From Oscillospiraceae bacterium (GTDB taxonomy: Bacteria > Bacillota > Clostridia > Oscillospirales > Ruminococcaceae): DNA of 12,442 nt. Positions within the stretch are counted from its first letter, which is position 1; every line of letters begins with the position of its first letter. The translations under genes and the position numbers were made by a program. The stretch covers positions 1-12,442 of the forward strand of contig JAFTNX010000209.1 in assembly GCA_017451665.1 (NCBI GenBank). Direction: 5' to 3'. The notes below the pieces were generated by a model. The model was not told where the DNA came from. It worked only from the letters and a program-made list of their open reading frames with translations, and did not search any database. This document shows positions 1 to 5,985 of the stretch, piece after piece.

Positions 1-1
1 A

Positions 2-349
2 ACTCATTCAGAGGAAGAAATAAACCTGCGAAGTGTGATTGCTACTGAAAAAAGCAAGCTGAAAATTGCAAGAGAAAAGCTGAAAACCTCAAACGAAAAG
101 GAATTTTCGTCCCTGCTTGACACAATAATTGAACTGGAAAATTCAGTAAAGACATTGGAAGATAAGCTGCAACAAACAGTTGCAAAGAGTGAAAATATGT
201 GTTACACTGAATTAAAGGCTTTGGCAGAGGTTTTCTGCAAGCTGTCTGTTTCTGACAAAAACAAAGTCGCAAGGGAAATTATTGAAAAAATCGTGATTTC
301 ACAAGGCGAAATAAGGATTTTTCTAAAAATGAGGAATTTTAATGATTAA
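2..349 (+). CDS. Large serine recombinase, C-terminal fragment (5' end outside the window)
   Basis: The reading frame is open to the left edge and ends at TAA 347-349, so only the last 115 or so residues are present. They are rich in Lys and Glu with heptad-like leucines, as in the coiled-coil C-terminal domain of large serine recombinases (resolvase/invertase superfamily). They finish with the segment LSVSDKNKVAREIIEKIVI followed by a short beta-like tail (GEIRIFLKM), which resembles the usual end of that family. The catalytic Ser domain and the zinc-ribbon DNA-binding domain would lie to the left and cannot be checked. A GTG at 35 could be read as a start, but the frame continues upstream and the fragment reads as a tail, so an internal start is unlikely. 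Such enzymes integrate and excise phages and conjugative transposons, so a mobile element probably lies left of the window. The gene overlaps the next one by 8 bases. Confidence 0.75.
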   Translation, partial: THSEEEINLRSVIATEKSKLKIAREKLKTSNEKEFSSLLDTIIELENSVKTLEDKLQQTVAKSENMCYTELKALAEVFCKLSVSDKNKVAREIIEKIVISQGEIRIFLKMRNFND

Positions 350-995
350 AGGCGTAATTTTTGATATGGACGGTCTTATGATAGATACCGAAAAGCTTTT
401 GACGAGATTTTGGTGTGAAGCTGCAAACCTTTACGGATTTAATATGACAATGGAACACGTTTTGGGCATTCGCAGTCTTGCTGCAAAGTTTGCTGAGCCG
501 AAGTTGAAAGGGATTTTTGGTGAAAGCTTTGACTACATGGCTGTACGTGCAAAGCGAATTGAGCTGATGAATGACTACATCGAAAAAAACGGCATAGAAA
601 AGAAAAAAGGTCTTGACGACCTTCTCGAATACTTAAAGCAAAACGGATATTCTATTGCTGTGGCTACTGCTACCGATTTAAAGAGGACAACTGCCTATCT
701 CACACGCATCAATATTTTTCATTACTTCGACAAAATAGTTTGTGCGTCAATGGTCAAAAGTGGAAAGCCCGAGCCTGACATTTACTTAAAGGCGTCGGAA
801 GAATTGGGATTATCACCAAGCGAATGTATCGCCCTTGAGGACAGTCCTAATGGAATAATTTCAGCACACAGAGCTGGTTGCAAGCCGATAATGATACCCG
901 ACCTTTCAGAGCCTGATGAAGAGCTTTTAAAAATCTGCGAAGCCCGACTTGACAGTCTTGACCTTGTAATTGACTACTTAAAAAGCAACAGATAA
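342..995 (+). CDS. HAD-superfamily hydrolase, beta-phosphoglucomutase-like
   Basis: A 217-residue cytoplasmic phosphatase or phosphomutase of HAD subfamily I with an alpha-helical cap. Motif I is DMDGLMIDTE, with nucleophile Asp8 and acid/base Asp10. Motif II is around Thr109 (VATATD), motif III is Lys142 in SGKPEP, and motif IV is Glu166-Asp167 in ALEDSPNG. The cap lies between residues of about 15 and 85. Length and motif spacing are normal, so it appears intact. Family members act on sugar phosphates (beta-phosphoglucomutase, 2-deoxyglucose-6-phosphatase) or other small phosphate esters; the substrate cannot be told from sequence. The start ATG 342 has GAGGAA five bases upstream, inside the end of the recombinase gene, so the two are translationally close. 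A terminator follows directly. Confidence 0.9.
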   Translation: MIKGVIFDMDGLMIDTEKLLTRFWCEAANLYGFNMTMEHVLGIRSLAAKFAEPKLKGIFGESFDYMAVRAKRIELMNDYIEKNGIEKKKGLDDLLEYLKQNGYSIAVATATDLKRTTAYLTRINIFHYFDKIVCASMVKSGKPEPDIYLKASEELGLSPSECIALEDSPNGIISAHRAGCKPIMIPDLSEPDEELLKICEARLDSLDLVIDYLKSNR

Positions 996-1003
996 AATAA
1001 AAA

Positions 1004-1039
1004 ATGCACTCCACAATTAAGTGAAGTGCATATTTTTTT
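1004..1039. terminator. Bidirectional intrinsic terminator between convergent genes
   Basis: An 11-bp stem with one mismatch (1004-1014 with 1021-1031) and the loop AATTAA is followed on the plus strand by seven T. On the other side, 994-1003 is A-rich, which gives a U-rich tract on the minus strand. It lies between the end of the HAD gene and the end of permease 2 and can serve both. Confidence 0.85.
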
Positions 1040-1044
1040 GAAAA

Positions 1045-1920
1045 TTAACCCTTTACAGCACCGAGTGCAATACCACGGATGATGAACTTTGAGAGAATGA
1101 GGTATACGATAGCTACTGGGAGAATTGAAATACCGATAGCCATATATACAGCACCCATATCGAACTTAGCATAGTCAGCACTTCTGATAATACCAATAAC
1201 GATAGGAAGTGTTCTCTTAGTTGGCATGTCAAGAATCAATGCAGGGATAAAGAAGTTATTCCAGCTTGATACAAATGTAAAGATTGCCTGAACTGCGATA
1301 GCTGGCTTCATGATTGGCATGATAAGAGAGTTGAATGTTCTGAACTCACCACTACCGTCGATTCTTGCAGCTTCTACAATATCGAGTGGAAGTGCGCTGT
1401 CCATGTACTGCTTCATGAAGAAGAATGTTGAAGGAGCAGCGATTGCAGGAATAATAAGTGGGATAAATGTGTTTGTGAGTTCCATCTTAGCAACGAGTCT
1501 TACAAAACCAAGTGCAGAAACCTGAGCAGGAATCATCATAATCATAAGAATGAATGTGAATACAGGCTTTCTGAGTTTAAAATCGTATACGTGAATAGCA
1601 TACGCTGTAAGAGCTGAGAAATATGTTGAAAGCAAAGCAGTGAAAGATGAAATAAACAAGCTGTTAAACAAGCTTCTGAGCATCTTCCAGTCGCCGTTTT
1701 CAATAACAGTCATAAAATTCTTTAAGAGATATGTACCAGGAATTGGTGAAAATCCCTTCTGAATGTGGTTTGACTGTCTTGTCATATTGACAATCAGAAT
1801 GAAGAAAGGAATAAGCGAAATAATAGCGAATAATGTAAGTACAGTATAACAAATGATTCTTCTTACAAGAAGGTTTGTACTACTGCTCTTTGCTCCAACT
1901 ACGTCAGTTGAATAACCCAT
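1045..1920 (-). CDS. ABC sugar transporter permease 2 (MalG/CUT1 type)
   Basis: A 291-residue inner-membrane permease. After a short cytoplasmic tail, the first membrane helix spans about residues 22-46, and further hydrophobic segments lie at about 83-110, 118-142, 150-170, 205-230 and 255-282, giving the six expected. The EAA loop that docks on the ATPase is at 183-189 (EAARIDG) followed by IMPIMKP at 200-206, as in MalG-type proteins. The length is normal. The start ATG shares its A with the stop codon of permease 1 (TAATG at 1922-1918), and a GGGAGG ribosome site lies in the end of that gene, so the two are translationally coupled. It pairs with permease 1 to form the channel. The terminator at 1004-1039 ends the operon. 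The sugar is not identifiable from the permease. Confidence 0.93.
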   Translation of the reverse strand: MGYSTDVVGAKSSSTNLLVRRIICYTVLTLFAIISLIPFFILIVNMTRQSNHIQKGFSPIPGTYLLKNFMTVIENGDWKMLRSLFNSLFISSFTALLSTYFSALTAYAIHVYDFKLRKPVFTFILMIMMIPAQVSALGFVRLVAKMELTNTFIPLIIPAIAAPSTFFFMKQYMDSALPLDIVEAARIDGSGEFRTFNSLIMPIMKPAIAVQAIFTFVSSWNNFFIPALILDMPTKRTLPIVIGIIRSADYAKFDMGAVYMAIGISILPVAIVYLILSKFIIRGIALGAVKG

Positions 1921-2765
1921 TACTTATTTCCTCCCTTCTTAGCTTTCTTTTTCTTAGGTTCTCTTTCCTTAACCATTGCAAACACAAGAATACTGAGTAC
2001 TGTTGCAACAACAAACAGGATAACTGAAAGTGCACCAGCCATACCATAGTTCTTACTATAGAGATGGTTCTGGAGGAACATTACTATAGTCATACTTGTA
2101 CGGTTAACTGACTGACCGTCCTGTGTAATAATCTTTGGAACGTCGTACATCTGGAGACCACCGATAAGTGATGTGATGAGTACGTACAAAAGAATTGGTC
2201 TGATAAGTGGAAGAGTAATCTTAAAGAATGTCTGCGATGGATTCGCACCGTCAATCTGAGCTGACTCATAGAGTGAAGTGTCGATACCGTTAATAGCAGC
2301 CATAAGCATAATTGTAGTATTACCGTACCACATAAGGAAGTTGATAAGAGCGATAACGCCTCTCTGTGACCATTCATGTTCAAAGAACATATATGGAGCC
2401 TTAGCTCCGGTAATATCCATATAAATTGTGTTAACCGGACCACTCTGTGAGAAGATTGTAAAGAACAACATACCCATAGCAGCAGCCATGATAACGTTTG
2501 GTAAGTAGAAAATTACTTTGTATGCGCCAGTCTTGAGCTTAAGTCTGATGTCTGTAAACCAAGCAGCGAATAAAAGTGAGAAGAAAATCTGTGGGATGAA
2601 TCCCATAATCCAGAGAATGAATGTATTTCCGAAATACTTCATAAGGTCTGAATCTGCAGCAAACAATGTTTCAAAGTTCTCAAGTCCTACAAATTCAGGG
2701 CCAATCTGAATATAGCCCAACATAAGATAGTTCTCAAAAAAAGCATTATAGATAGTTGAGAACAA
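1920..2765 (-). CDS. ABC sugar transporter permease 1 (MalF/CUT1 type), apparently truncated at its 5' end
   Basis: From the only usable start codon in frame (TTG 2765) the product is 281 residues. The EAA-loop equivalent is ESAQIDG (167-173) with LPLIRP (185-190), and the C-terminus is Lys-rich. The segment STIYNAFFENY near the N-terminus, then VGLENF, is the stretch that in this family comes just after membrane helix 1. Upstream of the TTG the frame still reads GIVFTLVP, which looks like the second half of helix 1, and then hits TGA at 2793-2795, with further stops beyond. So the cytoplasmic tail and the first half of helix 1, perhaps 25-30 residues, are missing. No ribosome site sits at a proper distance from TTG; the nearest GAAAGGG (2788-2794) is about 22 bases away. 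It may be a pseudogene, a functional short form, or a sequence or assembly break. Family assignment is secure; intactness is doubtful. Confidence 0.88.
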   Translation of the reverse strand: MFSTIYNAFFENYLMLGYIQIGPEFVGLENFETLFAADSDLMKYFGNTFILWIMGFIPQIFFSLLFAAWFTDIRLKLKTGAYKVIFYLPNVIMAAAMGMLFFTIFSQSGPVNTIYMDITGAKAPYMFFEHEWSQRGVIALINFLMWYGNTTIMLMAAINGIDTSLYESAQIDGANPSQTFFKITLPLIRPILLYVLITSLIGGLQMYDVPKIITQDGQSVNRTSMTIVMFLQNHLYSKNYGMAGALSVILFVVATVLSILVFAMVKEREPKKKKAKKGGNK

Positions 2766-2795
2766 AGGAACGAGTGTAAAAACTATACCCTTTCA

Positions 2796-2815
2796 GCTTT
2801 TTTAATGAAAAAAGC
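2796..2815. repeat. 8-bp perfect inverted repeat with 4-base loop
   Basis: GCTTTTTT (2796-2803), AATG, then AAAAAAGC (2808-2815). It shares its right arm with the foot and T tract of the neighbouring terminator, so it can form an alternative hairpin. It lies directly upstream of the permease 1 remnant start, next to the suspected break. No function is assigned. Confidence 0.6.
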
Positions 2816-2845
2816 GGAACGGTCAACGCCCGCCCCGCATTTTTT
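2808..2845 (-). terminator. Strong intrinsic terminator between the binding-protein and permease 1 genes
   Basis: Read leftward, the RNA forms a 9-bp GC-rich stem GCGGGGCGG / CCGUUCCGC (2838-2830 with 2822-2814, two G-U pairs) with a 7-base loop, followed by six U (2813-2808). A run of six A precedes it and can extend the stem. The G-U pairs become A-C mismatches on the plus strand, so it is best suited to leftward transcripts. It would stop most transcripts after the binding-protein gene, giving more binding protein than permease, or may mark a broken operon. Confidence 0.85.
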
Positions 2846-2858
2846 AGCAGTTAATAAA

Positions 2859-2875
2859 TTATTCTTTAAGAATAA
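2859..2875. repeat. Short palindrome after the binding-protein stop codon
   Basis: TTATTCTT (2859-2866), one central T, then AAGAATAA (2868-2875). It begins four bases after the stop codon of the sugar-binding protein in the direction of transcription. As RNA it would give a weak AU hairpin; it could protect the 3' end of the message or be fortuitous. Confidence 0.4.
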
Positions 2876-2878
2876 CTA

Positions 2879-4336
2879 TTATTTACCTGGCTTCTTGAGT
2901 TCTGGGTACTTTTCAATAGCTGACTTGTAGAAGTTTTCAAGAGCAGTGTCCTTATCAACTGTACCAAGGAAGTAGTCCTTCATAGCGCCCTGGAATGATT
3001 CGTTAAGACCCTGGTCGTATGGACCCATGTTGCTGATGTCGATGTTAGGAGCTGACTTAGCAAAGAGAGCGATGTGGTTCTGTCCGCCGAGGAATTCTGA
3101 AGCGAAGTCGCCAGCAAGCTTATCCATAGCTGTCTTGTTGTTTGTGTAGTCCTGTGTATCATCAGTAATCTTTTCAGCGATTGTAGCGTCACATGTGAGC
3201 TTCTTCATGATGTCGCCAACGAGTTCTGGGTTGTCAGTACCGTCTGCAGCACAAATCCATGTACCACCCCAGTAGTAGTTCTGAGGACCTTCACAAACAG
3301 CATACTTACCGTAGAGACCGTCCTTAGCACCCTCGTTGTCTTCAGCGTTTTTAAGAAGTGTGAAGTTGATTCCCCATGTTGAGTAGAAGAATCCGAATAC
3401 CTTACCAGCTGAGCCCTGGTCTGCATTCCACTGGTCTGACCAGAGTGATGTACCATTGTTGTAGCCCTTGTCTGTGAAGTTCTTTGTCTGGTCTACCCAG
3501 TTCATAAGGTTGTCGTCAATTACGATTTCGTAGTTAGCGTTAACCCATGTAGCCTTAACGTTGTTTGAGAATGTTCTGTAAGCATCGTCGTAACCTGAAA
3601 GCATGAAGTAACCAGCATCCTTCATCTTCTTAGCTGTGTCTTCAAACTTTGTCCAGTCAGCAAGAGCCTTCTGTACTTCTACAGGGTCATCTGTGCCGAG
3701 AACTTTCTTAGCGATGTCTCTTCTGTAAGCGAAAAGACCTGGTGTAGCCTGCCATGAAACGCCCTGGAGGTCTCCGTTAGCGTCTGTACATACAGTCTTT
3801 GTGTATTCGTACATGTTAGCAAGGTCAGCATCTGTAACGCCGAGTTCCTTAACTGGCTGTGTGTATGGTCCGTTTACATACTTAAGAGCGTAGTCAGCTT
3901 CTACGAGGAAGATGTCAATCTTTTCTGTTGAAGCAGCCTGAGCCTTAAGGTCTTCGTCAAGCTTGTTCTGGTAAGCGTTGTCGTCTGTAGGTGTTGTAAC
4001 CCAAACAATCTTTGTACCATCCTTGAGGAATTCGTCGCCACCTACTGTTGAGTTAGCAGCATCGTATTCTGGATAGTAAGCTCTGAATCTGTCCTTGAAT
4101 TCTTCGTTCCATGTGTAGATTCTGAGTGTCTTCTTTGAATCCTCGCTTCCTTCAGCAGTCTGCTTGATTCTGTCTGCCTTCTTGAGTACAATTGGACCCT
4201 TCTTAGCAGCTTCTGCATTAGCATCCTTATCTACGCCGCTAGTTGTTTTCTTTTCGTCTTTTCCACAAGCTGTCATAACTGATGCAGCCATCATTACAGC
4301 AAGTGAACCAGCCAAAAATCTTTTGATTTTGTTCAT
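2879..4336 (-). CDS. ABC sugar transporter substrate-binding lipoprotein (CUT1 type)
   Basis: A 485-residue extracytoplasmic binding protein. The N-terminus MNKIKRFLAGSLAVM is a signal peptide with a lipobox VMTA|C, so Cys24 would be lipid-anchored to the outer face of the membrane. A low-complexity, Lys/Ala/Glu-rich linker follows, and the mature fold begins near the segment LRIYTWNEEF. Later stretches such as the Trp-rich part WGGTWICAADGTDNPELV resemble oligosaccharide-binding proteins of family 1. An in-frame ATG 27 bases further upstream (4363) is possible, but ATG 4336 has a perfect AGGAGG eight bases before it (4345-4350) and gives a proper signal peptide, so I chose it. The gene lies 52 bases after the LacI-family gene with no obvious promoter between, so co-transcription is likely. 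The ligand is probably an oligosaccharide; it cannot be named from the sequence. Confidence 0.93.
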   Translation of the reverse strand: MNKIKRFLAGSLAVMMAASVMTACGKDEKKTTSGVDKDANAEAAKKGPIVLKKADRIKQTAEGSEDSKKTLRIYTWNEEFKDRFRAYYPEYDAANSTVGGDEFLKDGTKIVWVTTPTDDNAYQNKLDEDLKAQAASTEKIDIFLVEADYALKYVNGPYTQPVKELGVTDADLANMYEYTKTVCTDANGDLQGVSWQATPGLFAYRRDIAKKVLGTDDPVEVQKALADWTKFEDTAKKMKDAGYFMLSGYDDAYRTFSNNVKATWVNANYEIVIDDNLMNWVDQTKNFTDKGYNNGTSLWSDQWNADQGSAGKVFGFFYSTWGINFTLLKNAEDNEGAKDGLYGKYAVCEGPQNYYWGGTWICAADGTDNPELVGDIMKKLTCDATIAEKITDDTQDYTNNKTAMDKLAGDFASEFLGGQNHIALFAKSAPNIDISNMGPYDQGLNESFQGAMKDYFLGTVDKDTALENFYKSAIEKYPELKKPGK

Positions 4337-4388
4337 AGCTTTTTCCTCCTTAAATAAATGCATTATTATGTGAATTTTAATTAATGCC

Positions 4389-5399
4389 TCAAATTAAACT
4401 TCCCACTGATTCGCCCTCAATAAGTTCTCCGCTTACGCTTAAAACCTCATTGAAAGTAGTCTGTGGTTTTTCAATCAGCTGTATAAGCTGTTTTGCAGCA
4501 ACTCTTCCAATCTCATCTGTATCCTGTTTATAGGTAGTGAGTCTTGGTGAAAAGAACTGCGAATAAGCTATTCCATCATAGCCTACAACGGAAATATCCT
4601 TTCCGACTGTCAGCCCCAAATCTCTTATTGCGTTATACCCTCCGATAGCTGAATAATCGTCCGGCATAAAGATACAAGTAGGTGGCGTATTCGTTTTCAA
4701 AATTTCCGTAGTTAATTTATATGTAATATCAGGATTATGGAAATCGCCCACAACAACGTGTTCTTGATTAACCTCTATTCCGTGATTTTTACATTCCTTG
4801 TAAAATCCTGCAAGTCGTTTTTCAGCTACTGAAGATTTATTTCCCTGAATGTAAGCGAGTCTTTTGTGTCCCTTCTTACATACATAATCAACAAGTGCTG
4901 ACATACCTGCAAAGTTATCTGACATAATAGCCGTTCTGCAATCGAAGATATGGTCGATTGTAACAACCGGAATATCACCATTTATAACTTCGTAAACATC
5001 AGGAGCAGTAAAATCTGTACAAGCGATTATCACGCCGTCAACATTTCTGTACTTACAGTGTTCGTAAGTCGTCATATGTCTGCTTCCAAGGTTTCTGTTT
5101 ATAAAAGTAATATCATATCCTGATTCTTCTGCTTCGGTTTTAAAGCTGTTAAGCACCTTTGCAAAAAACTCATGTGTCAGACCGCTTTCGGCAGCATCAA
5201 GAAACATAACTCCTAAATTGTATGTTCTGTTTGTCTTTAATGCTCTTGCCTGGAGGTTCGGGAAGTATCCCATCTCCTTAGCAACCTGAAGAAGTTTTTG
5301 CTTAGTAGCCTGACTGACATCCTTATGGTCATTCAGTGCTTTACTAACCGTTGCAACTGAAACTCCGCATCGTGCGGAAATGTCCTTCAGTGAAACCAA
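4389..5399 (-). CDS. LacI/GalR-family transcriptional regulator
   Basis: A 336-residue regulator. The N-terminal helix-turn-helix (VSLKDISARCGVSVATVSKA, residues 2-21) is followed by the hinge region with NLQARALKTNRT (about 53-64), which contacts the DNA minor groove. A two-lobe periplasmic-binding-like sugar sensor then runs from about residue 65 to the end. The length is normal. The start is TTG at 5399, supported by AAGGCGG eight bases upstream and by the exact position where the family's HTH begins. It is the first gene of the leftward sugar-uptake locus, so it most likely represses that locus and itself until the transported sugar or a derivative binds. A promoter and a palindromic operator candidate lie just upstream. 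Confidence 0.94.
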   Translation of the reverse strand: MVSLKDISARCGVSVATVSKALNDHKDVSQATKQKLLQVAKEMGYFPNLQARALKTNRTYNLGVMFLDAAESGLTHEFFAKVLNSFKTEAEESGYDITFINRNLGSRHMTTYEHCKYRNVDGVIIACTDFTAPDVYEVINGDIPVVTIDHIFDCRTAIMSDNFAGMSALVDYVCKKGHKRLAYIQGNKSSVAEKRLAGFYKECKNHGIEVNQEHVVVGDFHNPDITYKLTTEILKTNTPPTCIFMPDDYSAIGGYNAIRDLGLTVGKDISVVGYDGIAYSQFFSPRLTTYKQDTDEIGRVAAKQLIQLIEKPQTTFNEVLSVSGELIEGESVGSLI

Positions 5400-5430
5400 A
5401 TTAGTTTCCGCCTTTCGTAAATTTCATTTC

Positions 5431-5438
5431 AAACGTTT
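5431..5438. promoter_or_regulatory. LacI-type operator candidate, AAACGTTT
   Basis: A perfect 8-bp palindrome with the central CG typical of LacI/GalR operators. It lies about 31 bases upstream of the lacI TTG start and a few bases downstream of the expected transcription start, where a bound repressor would block transcription. Related half-matches with AAGCGTT occur at 5480-5486 (overlapping the -35 area), 5519-5525 (AGCGTTT) and 5721-5727 (AACGCTT). Binding is inferred. Confidence 0.5.
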
Positions 5439-5450
5439 TACATCAATAAA

Positions 5451-5479
5451 AATATACAATATCTTCGGCAAAATAGCAA
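5451..5479 (-). promoter_or_regulatory. Sigma-A-type promoter for the lacI / sugar-uptake locus
   Basis: Read leftward: -35 TTGCTA (5479-5474), a 17-base spacer, -10 TATATT (5456-5451). The spacing is ideal and each box differs from consensus at few positions. Transcription would start near 5444, leaving a leader of about 45 bases before the TTG start at 5399. Confidence 0.6.
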
Positions 5480-5743
5480 GCGTTTTTATCAAAAAATGTA
5501 CCTTTTGTAATCATTTACAGCGTTTTCAACATACTTTGTGGTGGTTTTTTATACATTTTGACCACATCGCTAACATAAATGTTACCATTTTGTAATTTTT
5601 AGATTACCTACCTTTTTTCGCCCGAGTTGTATTGTAACATAGTTTTTCAAAAAAATCAATACCTTTTTGCAGAAAAATTGACAAAAAAATGAATAACTTT
5701 AAATTGTGTTGTTACGAGTTAACGCTTTAGTTAGTTAAAATCA

Positions 5744-5809
5744 CCAAAGGGCAAATGTTTTTTTGAGTAATTATATGCAAAAGTAATATTCAAAATGCCA
5801 AAGGGTAAA
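5744..5809 (+). repeat. Direct repeat of CCAAAGGG(C/T)AAA
   Basis: Two copies, 5744-5755 and 5798-5809, start 54 bases apart and differ at one base. Flanking bases are also similar (AAATCA and AAATG before, AAAT after). Too short to call a known element; could be a regulator site pair or remnants of a repeat. Confidence 0.45.
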
Positions 5810-5841
5810 ATCTGCGTAAAGCCCCATAAAATAAGGGTTTT

Positions 5842-5859
5842 CACTTAATCGTTTAAGTG
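5842..5859. repeat. Perfect 7-bp inverted repeat, CACTTAA-TCGT-TTAAGTG
   Basis: The arms are 5842-5848 and 5853-5859 with a 4-base loop. It has a central CG-containing core (TTAATCGTTTAA) that partly resembles LacI-type operators. It is not followed by a run of T, so it is not a good terminator. It lies about 20 bases before the point where dpaA homology begins. Confidence 0.5.
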
Positions 5860-5878
5860 GTTTTGCGTGTTTTCCTAC

Positions 5879-5983
5879 CCTCCGGGAAAGGTTGCCCCAA
5901 AGACTTCAGGACAGCTGATTGGCGAAACAATTCTGAACATTTTAGAAGAAAACTCCGATTACATTAAGGAAAGGAACGATTGA
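5879..5983 (+). pseudogene. dpaA: Remnant of dipicolinate synthase subunit A: C-terminal tail only
   Basis: The frame ending at TGA 5981-5983 reads PPGKVAPKTSGQLIGETILN and then a Glu/Lys-rich tail ending ERND. The P-G-K-V-A-P-K-T-x-G block matches the conserved C-terminus of DpaA/SpoVFA, as in the B. subtilis protein (LPGIVAPKTAGQIL). DpaA with DpaB oxidises the product of 4-hydroxy-tetrahydrodipicolinate to dipicolinic acid for the spore core. The full protein is about 290-300 residues; only about 34 are left. The frame upstream shows no homology and meets TAA at 5846-5848. The position directly before dpaB, with the end of one overlapping the possible TTG start of the next, is the normal spoVFA-spoVFB order. 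This identifies the fragment despite its size and indicates a 5' deletion or a break in the assembly. Confidence 0.75.
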
Positions 5984-5985
5984 CT

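Larger units (their letters stand above)
5400..5878. other. Long intergenic region without an intact gene
   Basis: About 480 AT-rich bases with stops in all frames. The right-hand end of the sequence as read leftward holds the lacI promoter and operator candidates. Further right are: a weak plus-strand TTGACA at 5678-5683 with TAAATT at 5700-5705; a twice-occurring 12-mer CCAAAGGGYAAA at 5744-5755 and 5798-5809; and a perfect 7-bp inverted repeat at 5842-5859. The region replaces where the body of dpaA would be expected. I recognise no riboswitch or RNA gene in it. Confidence 0.6.

Noticed and set aside
2090..2443. 117-residue frame overlapping permease 1 on the same strand
   Set aside because: Out-of-frame shadow; the real permease frame with its EAA motif covers the same DNA.
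4337..4388. Separate promoter for the sugar-binding protein gene
   Set aside because: The 52-base gap is AT-rich and offers only weak TATAAT-like stretches without a matching -35; co-transcription from the lacI promoter is simpler.
5380..5595. 71-residue plus-strand open frame over the lacI promoter
   Set aside because: No ribosome site, no family resemblance, and it overlaps the start of the regulator gene and its promoter on the other strand.
5821..5845. Possible terminator with CCC/GGG stem and TTTT
   Set aside because: Only three GC pairs, a 10-base loop and a short T run; too weak to support.
2790..5880. Simple inversion of the 2790-5880 block as the cause of both truncated genes
   Set aside because: Joining the plus-strand end at 5880 to permease 1 gives an open hydrophobic frame (FSYP then GIVFTLVP), but stops at 5846 and 5854 leave no convincing start or ribosome site, and the flipped block would put the binding-protein terminator, not dpaA coding sequence, before the dpaA tail.
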